A stretch of DNA of 18,241 nt from an uncultured Lachnospiraceae bacterium. Its GTDB lineage: Bacteria; Bacillota_A; Clostridia; Lachnospirales; Lachnospiraceae. A program made the position numbers and the translations under genes. How positions within the stretch are numbered: position 1 is the stretch's first letter; every line of letters begins with the position of its first letter. The notes beneath the pieces are model-generated. The model saw only the letters and a list, made by a program, of their open reading frames with translations, did no database searches and was not told where the DNA came from. The stretch is from positions 1-18,241 of the forward strand of contig CAMWWF010000015.1 of NCBI GenBank assembly GCA_947177885.1, written 5' to 3'. Shown here piece by piece: positions 7,416 to 15,440 of this stretch.

Positions 7416-8240
7416 TTATATTTCCGATCCGCCCGAAACACACTTCGCCTTGTCCAGTGCCGCATGCAGCCCGGTAAACAGTTCGCTGTAGCGCAGAGGT
7501 TTCAAAGGCAGGACAGTCACTGCAACATAAAGAAATAAAGGAATTTTGTGCTCTTCAAAGCGGAAAGATTCCCCGTTCTTTGCACGAACCTTTTCTGCGA
7601 TCGCCTCCGCTTCATCGATGTCAGCAGTATTGGTCAGAATCGCAAATTCGTCTCCCCCGATCCGAAACACAACATCCTCTTCTCCCGCACTGTCACTGAG
7701 GCGTCTCATCGCCTCCAAAATTGCCAGATCTCCCGCCTTACGGGATATGTCATTGATGGGTACCAGGGACTTGATGTCTGCACACACAAAATAACAGTCT
7801 TTTCTTTCCCGAAATAAGTCGTATAGTTCACTGATATCAACCTGTTTCCTGCTTCTCATATAACAATCTCCTTCCTGCGTCGGCACACGCAGCCGGGGAT
7901 ATAGTTCGGAAAACTGATAGATCCCGTTAAATTCCGACGGATTACAGTTCCAGACCGACTTAAACGCCCGCCCAAAGGCCTCGTTGGAATTATATCCGCA
8001 TAAAACCGCTAATTCCAACAGATTCTGGGAAGGATTTTCCCTTAATACCCTGGCTGCGTAGACCATTCTCCTGCGGATCATATAGTCCCGCACAGTTATT
8101 CCGTTGATACATTTGAAAAGCTTTTCCAAAGTGGATTTAGAGCAGTAACAATGTTCGGCAATGTCCTCCGTATGAATGTCGCTCGTCAGATTGTCTTCCA
8201 TATATGTCAGTGCTGTCTGAAGAAGCTCCAGATTTTTCAT
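7416..8240 (-). CDS. AraC-type HTH / GGDEF fusion regulator
   Basis: 274 residues from the ATG at 8240, preceded by GGGAGGGG. Residues 5-110 form an AraC/XylS DNA-binding domain: two helix-turn-helix units at about 24-45 and 73-95, with LAVLCGYNSNEAFGRAFK in the second. Residues 145-274 resemble a GGDEF domain: CADIKSLVPIND (metal Asp155), RIGGDEFAIL with the GGDEF at 195-199 intact, and the final ALDKAK matching ALYxAK. The RxxD inhibitory site is absent (Gly at 186), and the SxG strand motif after the signature is not recognisable. GGDEF domains make or bind cyclic di-GMP; here it may be catalytic or a nucleotide sensor coupled to DNA binding. Target genes are unknown, perhaps its own operon. 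Confidence 0.85.
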   Translation of the reverse strand: MKNLELLQTALTYMEDNLTSDIHTEDIAEHCYCSKSTLEKLFKCINGITVRDYMIRRRMVYAARVLRENPSQNLLELAVLCGYNSNEAFGRAFKSVWNCNPSEFNGIYQFSELYPRLRVPTQEGDCYMRSRKQVDISELYDLFRERKDCYFVCADIKSLVPINDISRKAGDLAILEAMRRLSDSAGEEDVVFRIGGDEFAILTNTADIDEAEAIAEKVRAKNGESFRFEEHKIPLFLYVAVTVLPLKPLRYSELFTGLHAALDKAKCVSGGSEI

Positions 8241-8335
8241 ACAAAGTTTCCCCTCCCTGTCTGCTCCGCAGGCTCTCCGAACCTCTTTGCGCCTGAATAA
8301 ACCGCCTGTTCCACCTGTCACGATATCGTAACTAT

Positions 8336-8363
8336 ATTGTAGCATATGGGAAAAAAATGTCCT
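8336..8363 (-). promoter_or_regulatory. Candidate promoter of the AraC-GGDEF gene
   Basis: On the minus strand, AGGACA (8363-8358), a 16-bp spacer and TACAAT (8341-8336) match four and five of six sigma-A bases. About 95 bp separate the -10 box from the ATG at 8240, leaving a leader of roughly 90 nt. A run of seven T lies within the spacer. Confidence 0.5.
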
Positions 8364-8391
8364 GATATTTTGAGTAATTTTTGCTGCCGCT

Positions 8392-9165
8392 TTACCGTAT
8401 CATCTCATCCACCACGGACCGGGCCTTTGCCGTCATCTCAACCCATGCAGGGCGAAAACCGCTTTTGATCGCATTTCTGACAGATCTTATATTGCACCAT
8501 GCCGCGCAATAGAAGGGAACCTTACCCTCCTTTAATATTTCCAATGCCAGACGGCTGGTCAAAGCGGAGGCAATTCCTTTTCTCCTATATTCCGGAAGTA
8601 CGTCCACTCCGATCTGCCACATGGTGTCACAATCCGCGGAACAGGCCGCGAATCCCACCAGAGCATTGTCATCATAGGCACCGATCCCCAACACATCCAG
8701 TTCCCTGCGCTTCTCACACAGGGCATTGCTCCATTCCTTTTTATATAAGGAAGTAAAATCTTCCTGATGCAGAATCCTCAATTCATACCCACACCTTTGT
8801 TCCTGAAAGCAGTTCAGATCAGGCAGAAAATATTCCGCCATAAAGCATATCCTCAGCCCGTCCTCCTGCAATGCATCATTCAATACATGCATATTCGGTG
8901 TCTCAAAACAATGCTCCACCGGATACCTGTTAATATACGATGCGGCAATTTCTCTGTATTCTTCCTGCACTGAGGCCACAATATTGTTTCCGTAGGAGAT
9001 CAGATTGCATGGCAGCGGCAGCTCCAGATATTTCCTCGCTCTCTCATTTTTCTTTGATATCACCACCACATTCCGCTCCTCCATAAAATCGGCAGCGCTG
9101 CAGTTTGCATCTATGGCAGACTGCTCCATGGCGATCCCCAGTATTTCCTTATTCGTAAAATACAT
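8392..9165 (-). CDS. GNAT family N-acetyltransferase
   Basis: 257 residues from the ATG at 9165, preceded by GGGGAGG and AGGGAAG. A longer frame to 9300 would overlap the ABC gene and run through this gene's own promoter. The GNAT domain is C-terminal, about residues 128-245. It includes MWQIGVDVLPEYRRKGIASAL, where RRKGIA at 194-199 is the acetyl-CoA pyrophosphate-binding loop, and then YCAAWCNIRSVRNAIKSGFRP, the usual N-x-x-S-x-x-x-x-x-K-x-GF end. The N-terminal 120 residues match nothing I recognise and may be a degenerate second GNAT fold. The substrate is unknown. A strong private promoter suggests transcription separate from the exporters upstream. Confidence 0.85.
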   Translation of the reverse strand: MYFTNKEILGIAMEQSAIDANCSAADFMEERNVVVISKKNERARKYLELPLPCNLISYGNNIVASVQEEYREIAASYINRYPVEHCFETPNMHVLNDALQEDGLRICFMAEYFLPDLNCFQEQRCGYELRILHQEDFTSLYKKEWSNALCEKRRELDVLGIGAYDDNALVGFAACSADCDTMWQIGVDVLPEYRRKGIASALTSRLALEILKEGKVPFYCAAWCNIRSVRNAIKSGFRPAWVEMTAKARSVVDEMIR

Positions 9166-9201
9166 ATCTTCCCTATTCCTCCCCTGTAATGTATCTGGTC
9201 T

Positions 9202-9230
9202 ATTATACAAAATCCAACCCATGATATCAA
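9202..9230 (-). promoter_or_regulatory. Promoter of the GNAT gene
   Basis: On the minus strand, TTGATA (9230-9225), exactly 17 bp of spacer, and a perfect TATAAT (9207-9202). The start site would be near 9195, giving a 30-nt leader that carries the ribosome site. This is one of the best sigma-A promoters in the window. Confidence 0.8.
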
Positions 9231-9287
9231 TAAGAGAAACTAAGGCTTGCGGTCCGCATTGGCACAAGTCATTTTCGGCAGAGTGCA

Positions 9288-11045
9288 CTATGCGTACCAC
9301 TTCGCCTGCTCTTCCCAGATCCGGCTGTACTCCCCGTTCAGGGCCAGAAGCTCCTCATGCTTCCCACATTCCGCCACACGGCCGTCCTTCATCACAATGA
9401 TCTTGTCCGCGCTGCGGCACATACCAACCCTGTGAGAGATAATGACGGAAGTTTTGTCACGGATCATTTCTTTAAACTTGGAGAGAATATCATATTCCAC
9501 CAAAGGATCCAGGGCACTGGTGGGTTCATCCAGAATGATGATGTCACTGTCCTTCCACAGCCCTCTGGCAATGGCTATCTTCTGCCATTGTCCCCCTGAC
9601 AGCTCCCTGCCGCCAAATTCTCTGCCCAGCTGCATATCCAGACTACCGATATCCTTCAGGAATTCCGGTCCCGCCACCTGCCTCAGAAGCGTTTCCATGG
9701 CCTTCCCATCCTGCATCCGGTCTATATCGCTGATACCTATATTCTCCCGCAGTGTAAACTGATAATGCACAAAGTCCTGGGGGACCACAGAAATGTGTCC
9801 GTACAGACTTCTCCTGTCCAGCTCCGATGTGCTCTGTCCGTCATAGGAAATCTCCCCTGTCCGGGGCAGATATGCTCCCGTCAATAGTCTTGACAGAGTC
9901 GTCTTACCGGAACCGTTCTCTCCCACGATCACCACATGTTCGCCCCTTGCGATGGAGCAGTTCACTCCCTTCAGGGCATTCTCCTCCGCCCCTTTGTAAC
10001 GAAAAGTGACATCTTTCAGGGAAATGCTGTCCTGAAAAGGCCGGTACTGCCCGGTTCCATTCTGCTCCACCGGAATGGTAAAATAGTCATAATAATCTTC
10101 CGTGTACTGATAATAATCAAATATTCCTCCTGCCACATCCACCAGGCTCCGCAGGCTGGTCTGAAAGCTGGCAAATGCCATAAGACATGCCGCGAACTCT
10201 CCCACGGAAATCTGACCTTTTACCATAAGATATAAAGTAGCCGCTATATTCAGAGCATAGAACAGATTTACGATACTGTCCGAGATCATTCCTTTTCTGT
10301 AAAGTCTCTGCTCCACTTCCTGGGACTCTCTCACCAGAGTCACATTTTCTTCGCTCCACTTTTCTTTCAGATAGGCTGAAAATCCCATGGTGCGCATCTC
10401 TTTCACCGCTTCCTTCCGGGTAAACAGCTCCCACAGATATTGTACCTTCCGCCTTGACATGCTCTGCCGGCGTCTCAGCTTCACCCTCACATTTATCCCG
10501 TAAAGTTGTACCAGCAGACTTGGAACGGCACCGGTCAGAGCTATGACAGGCAGCCATCCGGAATAGGATCCCACCACCGCCATGATACCCACACAGGTAG
10601 CCACACGCCCCAATACATTGAGTATGCTCATAAGCAGCGCTACAGTAGTGTTATTCTGCATGGCCCGTTCCGCCTTTTTAAACTGATCCAGTACCTCCGT
10701 GTCCTCCAGAGCCTCCAACCGGATCTGCTTGGAAAAGGCAAACATCTTCCTGCCGAAATACTGTTCTGACTTTACATCCAGCACCAGTTCCGCCCAACGG
10801 TTGACAGAATTGAGAAGGGGCGCTGTCAGAAGCAGGCCGGCAAAAAACGCGATTTCCGGCACAAGCTGCCGTCCTGCCCCTTCTGCCGCTCCCTCGACAA
10901 CCTCCGCCAACACTGCAGGGCGCAGCACTACGAATACATCATTCATGACCTCCAGCAATACCAGCAGGATCAGCATTGCGGGAAATGCCTTGAAACAATC
11001 CTGAAACACATACTTAAAATAGATATAATTCTTCTTTTTATTCAT
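9288..11045 (-). CDS. ABC exporter half-transporter (membrane + ATPase), second of a pair
   Basis: 585 residues from the ATG at 11045, with AGGGGGCTG upstream; an in-frame GTG at 11162 has no ribosome site. Residues 1-325 form a six-helix type-1 exporter membrane domain. Residues 340-585 form the ATPase, with all motifs intact: Walker A GENGSGKT (375-382), Q-loop Gln423, signature LSGGQ (482-486), Walker B IILDEPT with catalytic Glu507, and switch His538. Such proteins export peptides, lipids or drugs as dimers. With the neighbouring paralogue 192 bp upstream it probably forms a heterodimer. No peptidase C39 domain is present, so it would not itself cleave a leader peptide. Substrate unknown. 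Confidence 0.9.
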   Translation of the reverse strand: MNKKKNYIYFKYVFQDCFKAFPAMLILLVLLEVMNDVFVVLRPAVLAEVVEGAAEGAGRQLVPEIAFFAGLLLTAPLLNSVNRWAELVLDVKSEQYFGRKMFAFSKQIRLEALEDTEVLDQFKKAERAMQNNTTVALLMSILNVLGRVATCVGIMAVVGSYSGWLPVIALTGAVPSLLVQLYGINVRVKLRRRQSMSRRKVQYLWELFTRKEAVKEMRTMGFSAYLKEKWSEENVTLVRESQEVEQRLYRKGMISDSIVNLFYALNIAATLYLMVKGQISVGEFAACLMAFASFQTSLRSLVDVAGGIFDYYQYTEDYYDYFTIPVEQNGTGQYRPFQDSISLKDVTFRYKGAEENALKGVNCSIARGEHVVIVGENGSGKTTLSRLLTGAYLPRTGEISYDGQSTSELDRRSLYGHISVVPQDFVHYQFTLRENIGISDIDRMQDGKAMETLLRQVAGPEFLKDIGSLDMQLGREFGGRELSGGQWQKIAIARGLWKDSDIIILDEPTSALDPLVEYDILSKFKEMIRDKTSVIISHRVGMCRSADKIIVMKDGRVAECGKHEELLALNGEYSRIWEEQAKWYA

Positions 11046-11237
11046 ATTCAGCCCCCTGGATCCGATTCTTTTTCCATATCTTTTCGAATTTCCCGTATAC
11101 CCGCACAGACGGCAAACACAATTCGTGTATCTTTCAGAAGAAAACGCGTCAACCGGGCACACTAAAGCGCGTCAGGAAATTCATTCCCCCAGTCCGCACA
11201 CCCTGGGAAAAGCATTCCCCGGCAGATTCAAAGCCGC

Positions 11238-13016
11238 TTAAAGCGTCTGCTCACAATAGTACCAGGAACTCTGCGCCATATACATATCCTGATACAATCC
11301 GCCCTTTTTCATCAGCTCTTCATGGTTTCCTTCCTGCACGATCCTTCCCCCGTCCAACACCATGATCCGATCCGCCATTCTGGCGGAAGCCAGGCGGTGA
11401 GAGATCATAATGGTTCCCCGCTCATGAAATATTTTCGCAAAATTCTCATACATCTGGCTTTCCGCAATGGGATCCAGAGCCGCCGTAGGCTCATCCAGGA
11501 TTACATACCTCGCTTTAGAGACAAAGGCTCTGGCCATGGCCACCCGCTGCCACTGGCCCTTTGACAGATCCTGCCCGTCCTCAGCCAGCTTTCCCAGATT
11601 TCTGTCAAGCCCCTGCATATCCGCCAGTAATTCCTCTCCGTCCGCCAGCTTCAGGGCATGTATCAGCTCCGCGTCCTGATCCAGCCTGTCTATGCTGCCG
11701 AAAGCAATGTTTTCCCGCAAAGTCATCTGATAACCCTGAAAATCCTGAAATACCACTGCCAGTACCTTTTGCCTGAGCTCTTCCGACAGGGACCGCACCG
11801 GAACGCCGCCCACCGTTACACGTCCCGCTGTCGGCTCATAGAGACCACAGAGCAGCTTGATAATGGTTGATTTCCCCGCACCATTCTCTCCCACGAAGGC
11901 GATACGCTCCCCGTCTTTGACATAAAAGGTCACATTCCGCAATATCTTCTGGTTCGTGCCGGGATATTGAAAGCTGACATTCTCAAAGGCAATATCATAA
12001 TTGCCCACGGATGTCACTTCACCCCGATCTCCTCGGGGCTCCAGACGCAGAAATTCTATATAGAAATCCATCTCCATGGCAAACCGCAGCATCATGGACA
12101 AATGCCAGGCCGCATAATAAAGCTTATCCCCAATAGAATTTGCCGCGCCGATGGCCGCCGTAAACTGTCCCAGAGTAATTCTCCCCTGAAAAAAACTGTA
12201 AGTCACAGTAAAGATAATAAAGACAATGTATAACACCTGCAGAAGATTACTTGCAATATCCATAGTCAGAGACTTGCGTCCCTCACGCATGGTAATATCC
12301 GCCAGTTCGCCGCTGCTCTTATTCCATTTATGAGTAAACAATTCCTCCGAGGAAAATAATTTCATCTCATACATGGCATGTTTGTTAGATAACAGCCCTT
12401 TCAGATCCGCCATCCGCCTTCTGGAATCCGCGGACTGTCTGGTGATGAGCCGCCGCTTTCCCGCAGAAAAATATCCCAATATGCTGGTAGGGATACCGAT
12501 CAGCAAAACCCCCACGCCCACCCATACCGAGATGGAAAAGAAGACTGCCATGCTGAAGATCAGGGACATGGTTCCCTGGGCATTGATCATTGCCCTGTTA
12601 AAGCATTGGCCTACCATTTGCTGGGGCTCATCGGACATTCTCTGGAACACCTCCTGTATGCCCTTCTCCTCAAAGCTGGCATATTCCAGCTCTATAAGCT
12701 TGTTCGCTATGTCCGGCGCCATACGTTCGGTAAGCCGTGTCTGGATGACCGACTGCTCATACTGCGCCAGCTTCTGCAAGGACACCCACAATGTCAGCAT
12801 AATGACCAGCAGCACACTCCACCGGACTACAGGCTGCAGTTCCCCCTGGCCCTGGACCAGTGCCACACCGCTGTCCACAATGTTCTGCACCAACAGCATC
12901 TGCAGTCCCGTGAAAAATGCAGGCACAAAATAACCAATGGTATACAGCACCGCATTGAGGGGTGCATAGTGAAAAACTGTTCGTATCGCATATGCACAGT
13001 TTTTTAATGTTTTCAT
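11238..13016 (-). CDS. ABC exporter half-transporter (membrane + ATPase), first of a pair
   Basis: 592 residues; the ATG at 13016 has AAAGGAGA nine bases upstream. The membrane domain spans about residues 1-330 and the ATPase 340-592. Walker A is GENGAGKS (376-383), the Q-loop is Gln424, Walker B is VILDEPT with catalytic Glu509, and the switch is His540. The signature is LSKGQ (484-488) rather than LSGGQ, a milder version of the asymmetry seen in heterodimeric exporters. Both catalytic Glu residues of the pair are kept, so both ATP sites may be active. The gene follows the kinase gene by 185 bp, suggesting control by the upstream two-component pair. Confidence 0.9.
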   Translation of the reverse strand: MKTLKNCAYAIRTVFHYAPLNAVLYTIGYFVPAFFTGLQMLLVQNIVDSGVALVQGQGELQPVVRWSVLLVIMLTLWVSLQKLAQYEQSVIQTRLTERMAPDIANKLIELEYASFEEKGIQEVFQRMSDEPQQMVGQCFNRAMINAQGTMSLIFSMAVFFSISVWVGVGVLLIGIPTSILGYFSAGKRRLITRQSADSRRRMADLKGLLSNKHAMYEMKLFSSEELFTHKWNKSSGELADITMREGRKSLTMDIASNLLQVLYIVFIIFTVTYSFFQGRITLGQFTAAIGAANSIGDKLYYAAWHLSMMLRFAMEMDFYIEFLRLEPRGDRGEVTSVGNYDIAFENVSFQYPGTNQKILRNVTFYVKDGERIAFVGENGAGKSTIIKLLCGLYEPTAGRVTVGGVPVRSLSEELRQKVLAVVFQDFQGYQMTLRENIAFGSIDRLDQDAELIHALKLADGEELLADMQGLDRNLGKLAEDGQDLSKGQWQRVAMARAFVSKARYVILDEPTAALDPIAESQMYENFAKIFHERGTIMISHRLASARMADRIMVLDGGRIVQEGNHEELMKKGGLYQDMYMAQSSWYYCEQTL

Positions 13017-13079
13017 TCCCTGTTCTCCTTTCCGGCCGGATCCTTCCGACTGTCTCTCAGGATACCACAACCTGCGTTC

Positions 13080-13163
13080 TCACGCGGCTGACTGTAATAA
13101 TTTACTGTCTGTTTGACATATTTTGCATACCATTCTGCAGGGCACGGCACCAGTCCCTTTCAT
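13080..13163 (-). CDS. Candidate 27-residue Cys-containing peptide between kinase and exporter
   Basis: A 27-codon frame with an ATG at 13163. AAGGAAAG lies six bases upstream, supplied by the adjacent 13-bp tandem repeat. The peptide starts MKGTGAVPC, has three cysteines in CRMVCKIC (residues 9-16) and ends QSAA. It sits 38 bp after the kinase stop and 63 bp before the first exporter start, where systems of this type often encode a secreted signal or bacteriocin-like peptide. There is no double-glycine leader, no AgrB-like protease and no modification enzyme nearby. A frame of this size can occur by chance, so this is a candidate only. Confidence 0.3.
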   Translation of the reverse strand: MKGTGAVPCRMVCKICQTDSKLLQSAA

Positions 13164-13167
13164 CCCA

Positions 13168-13219
13168 TTCTTTCCTTATATTCTTTCCTTATATTCTTTT
13201 CTTATATTTTTTCCTCATA
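13168..13219. repeat. 13-bp tandem repeat, four copies, across the kinase stop codon
   Basis: The unit TTCTTTCCTTATA (plus strand) is perfect at 13168-13180 and 13181-13193, has one change at 13194-13206, and has two at 13207-13219. The kinase stop codon (13202-13204) lies inside the third unit. Because 13 is not a multiple of three, a change in copy number beyond the stop would alter the region after the gene, while a change in the last units would shift the C-terminal frame. On the minus strand each unit carries an AAGGAAAG-like ribosome site. Confidence 0.8.
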
Positions 13220-14449
13220 TGCGCTTTCCTCTGTTTTCAGTACTTTCCTTTGGCAATTCTGCTCCGCTTCCCTCTCCCCCGGCAGCCACACCGCCGCCGT
13301 AAACATCCCTTCACCGACATCCGTTACCAGTTCACCGGCATAACGGTTCACCACCCGCTCCACACTGCGAAGACCAAGGCCGTGCCCCACCACGTTCTCC
13401 CGGTCACTTTTGAGGCTTATAAGCCGATTTCCCTGCGCAATGTTTTCCTCTGCCATAGTGTTCCTGACGGAAAGATAAGTCTCCCCATCCCTCACCCGGC
13501 ATGTAACCGTGATCTTCCTCCCTCTCTCTACCCGAAGACATGCTTCAATGGCGTTGTCCAGCAGATTTCCAAACAGGCTGCATATCTCGTCCGGTTTCAG
13601 CGGCAGTTCGGTAAGATCACACAATTCCGTCTCCACCGCTATGTTTTCCCGCTTTGCCCTGGACACCTTGTCCGCCAGCACCGCGTCCACGATCAGATTC
13701 CCGCTCTTTGCCGGCAGCGCGATCTGATCCACTTCCTCTCCCAATACTCGGAGATAATCCCGCAGCTGTTCATATTTTTCTTCCTGCAGGAGAAGATGCA
13801 GCAGACTGATATGGTTTCTCAGGTCATGCCACAATTCTCTGGTCCTCTGATAATTACTCTCAATGGTATAGAGATAGGTCTCTGTCTGCCTGCGTTCCTC
13901 CTGTCTCTTCCGTTCCTCCTGCCTGCCATGCTCCGACCGCCTGTATTTGTATACAGAGAGGTAGAATCCCAACAGTGTGGCAAACAGCAAAAGTGTCCGG
14001 ATAAAATCCGCCACCAGGGGCCCGTCCGGCCCGGAGTCGGTGTTCCGCCCGCTCCATACCTCCCGCCCCGGAGATATCCCTGTAGCAGTCAGCACACACC
14101 AAAAAAAGACGGTACCTGCCACCGTCAGTTTGTCTATATAACTCATCCCTTTATCCACATTCATGTCCCCATTCCCGGCAGCTTCCCTGCTGACACCGCA
14201 GATCACAAGCAGAAGGATCCCTGTCATGCTTTTGGACAGCGCAAGTCCCGCAAACCGCATCTGTCCCTGGAAATCGTCCCGGATGATCCCTTCCATAACC
14301 AGACCGAATAATCTGTCCAAAAAGCACCCCGCCACCAGAAAACAGGACAACCCCAGAATTTTCCCGGTTCTGCCCTGCCTTCTCATACACCATAAATAGC
14401 TCCCTGCCAGAACCAGTGTGATCCCCAGATTCATACCGAATTCTTTCAT
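13202..14449 (-). CDS. AgrC-like sensor histidine kinase (GHKL, HPK10 type)
   Basis: 415 residues from the ATG at 14449, with GAAGG five bases upstream; a GTG at 14461 is too close to its GAGGGG. Residues 1-170 hold about five membrane segments. A charged, Arg/Glu-rich coiled-coil linker (about 170-195) follows. The dimerisation helix has the phosphoacceptor His208 in ELWHDLRNH, typical of AgrC-type kinases. The ATPase has the N-box GNLLDNAIEA (294-303) and GHGLGL (355-360). Such kinases sense extracellular peptides and phosphorylate LytTR regulators, exactly the gene found 90 bp upstream. The C-terminal tail (about 395-415) is polar and ends in the 13-bp repeat. Confidence 0.9.
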   Translation of the reverse strand: MKEFGMNLGITLVLAGSYLWCMRRQGRTGKILGLSCFLVAGCFLDRLFGLVMEGIIRDDFQGQMRFAGLALSKSMTGILLLVICGVSREAAGNGDMNVDKGMSYIDKLTVAGTVFFWCVLTATGISPGREVWSGRNTDSGPDGPLVADFIRTLLLFATLLGFYLSVYKYRRSEHGRQEERKRQEERRQTETYLYTIESNYQRTRELWHDLRNHISLLHLLLQEEKYEQLRDYLRVLGEEVDQIALPAKSGNLIVDAVLADKVSRAKRENIAVETELCDLTELPLKPDEICSLFGNLLDNAIEACLRVERGRKITVTCRVRDGETYLSVRNTMAEENIAQGNRLISLKSDRENVVGHGLGLRSVERVVNRYAGELVTDVGEGMFTAAVWLPGEREAEQNCQRKVLKTEESAYEEKI

Positions 14450-14539
14450 AAATACCTTCACCCCTCATAACAGCTCAAGTCCCCCGCAGCTCCTCCGTGC
14501 TGCAGTTCACTGCCCGCAAATATATATCTGCCTCCGACG

Positions 14540-15310
14540 TCACCGGGCAAAGTGCAGTGTAAGCGCTCTCTTTACCGCCTTTCCATAAGAACGGCTTACA
14601 GCGACAATGCTTCCGTCCTCCATCACGATCTGTCCTCCCGAGAGCTTTCTCACCCTGTCCATATGAATCAGGTAGCTCTTATGACAGCGCAGGAATCCTT
14701 TTCCGGCCAGTTCTTCTTCCACATCATCCAGACTGCCATAGAACGTTTCCTCCCCCTGATCACATTTGATGCGCACAAGGCGTCTGTCACTCTCCAGATA
14801 AAGAATGTCCTGCAGTTTCACACGCAGTATTTCCTTATTTTTCCGATAAGAGAAAAAGTCCTCTCCCTCCAGTTCTTTCCTGATATCCAGGAGAACCTGC
14901 TCCAGATCCCTGTCTATCTGACTTTTGAGCAGATAGCGAAACGCCCTGACCTCATAACCCGTCTGCACATAGTCAATAAAGCCTGTGACATAGACGATCA
15001 GCCCTTTGTCTCCCCGTCTGCGAAGCTCCCTGGCCGTCCTGATCCCGTCGTCCGCCCCGCCTTCCGTCTCTATATCCAGAAAATATACATCCGCACTTTC
15101 ATTTTTACACTCCCATGCCCCTCTTTGAAGGGCACTGACTTCCATATTTGAACGTTGGCTTCCATATTTGCCCACTGCTGCCAGCAGACTGCTTCCGTCC
15201 GCATACTCTGTAATTTCCACCTCATAATTCCAGATGACCGCATGGTGCAGAATTCTTTCCCGCAGGATCTGACGGTACTCTGCTTCATCGTCACAGATTG
15301 CAATCTTCAT
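14540..15310 (-). CDS. LytTR family response regulator
   Basis: 256 residues from the ATG at 15310, the family-typical MKIAICDDE start. An ATG at 15322 sits only one base from AAAGG. The receiver domain has acidic Asp7-Asp8, phosphoacceptor Asp79 in VYFLDIE, Thr109 and Lys129. The LytTR DNA-binding domain covers about 155-256, with KEILRVKLQDILYLES and FLRCHKSYLIH. Asp79 is about 20 residues later than usual because of an insert at about 50-71 that coincides with a 12-bp direct repeat in the DNA. It is the first gene of the block with the kinase and ABC exporters, and its promoter carries repeats suitable for autoregulation. Confidence 0.92.
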   Translation of the reverse strand: MKIAICDDEAEYRQILRERILHHAVIWNYEVEITEYADGSSLLAAVGKYGSQRSNMEVSALQRGAWECKNESADVYFLDIETEGGADDGIRTARELRRRGDKGLIVYVTGFIDYVQTGYEVRAFRYLLKSQIDRDLEQVLLDIRKELEGEDFFSYRKNKEILRVKLQDILYLESDRRLVRIKCDQGEETFYGSLDDVEEELAGKGFLRCHKSYLIHMDRVRKLSGGQIVMEDGSIVAVSRSYGKAVKRALTLHFAR

Positions 15311-15387
15311 TATAATAACCATGCCTTTCTGCAGGCCTCAAATCTTATTCCTGTGCCTTCTACTATAGATTGACCGGATAGAATACT

Positions 15388-15422
15388 GGTTCTATTATAT
15401 AGAACCCGGTATATTTTCGCAA
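15388..15422 (-). promoter_or_regulatory. Promoter of the response regulator operon, -10 inside a perfect dyad
   Basis: On the minus strand, TTGCGA (15422-15417), exactly 17 bp, then a perfect TATAAT (15399-15394). The -10 box lies inside the dyad GGTTCTAT-TAT-ATAGAACC (15388-15406), an operator-like site that would block polymerase if occupied. The -35 is part of TTGCGAAAA, which recurs 15 bp further upstream (15429-15437), a tandem arrangement suited to an activator. The leader to the ATG at 15310 is about 75 nt. Confidence 0.7.
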
Positions 15423-15440
15423 TAATGCTTTTCGCAAGTC

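Noticed and set aside
12962..14311. 449-codon plus-strand open frame opposite the histidine kinase
   Set aside because: The minus-strand kinase has all catalytic boxes. The antisense translation is a Pro/His/Cys-rich shadow with no family features and no ribosome site.
14465..14539. Short TTG/GTG-started frame in the gap between regulator and kinase
   Set aside because: At most 14 codons, with poor spacing from GGAGG; chance occurrence is more likely.
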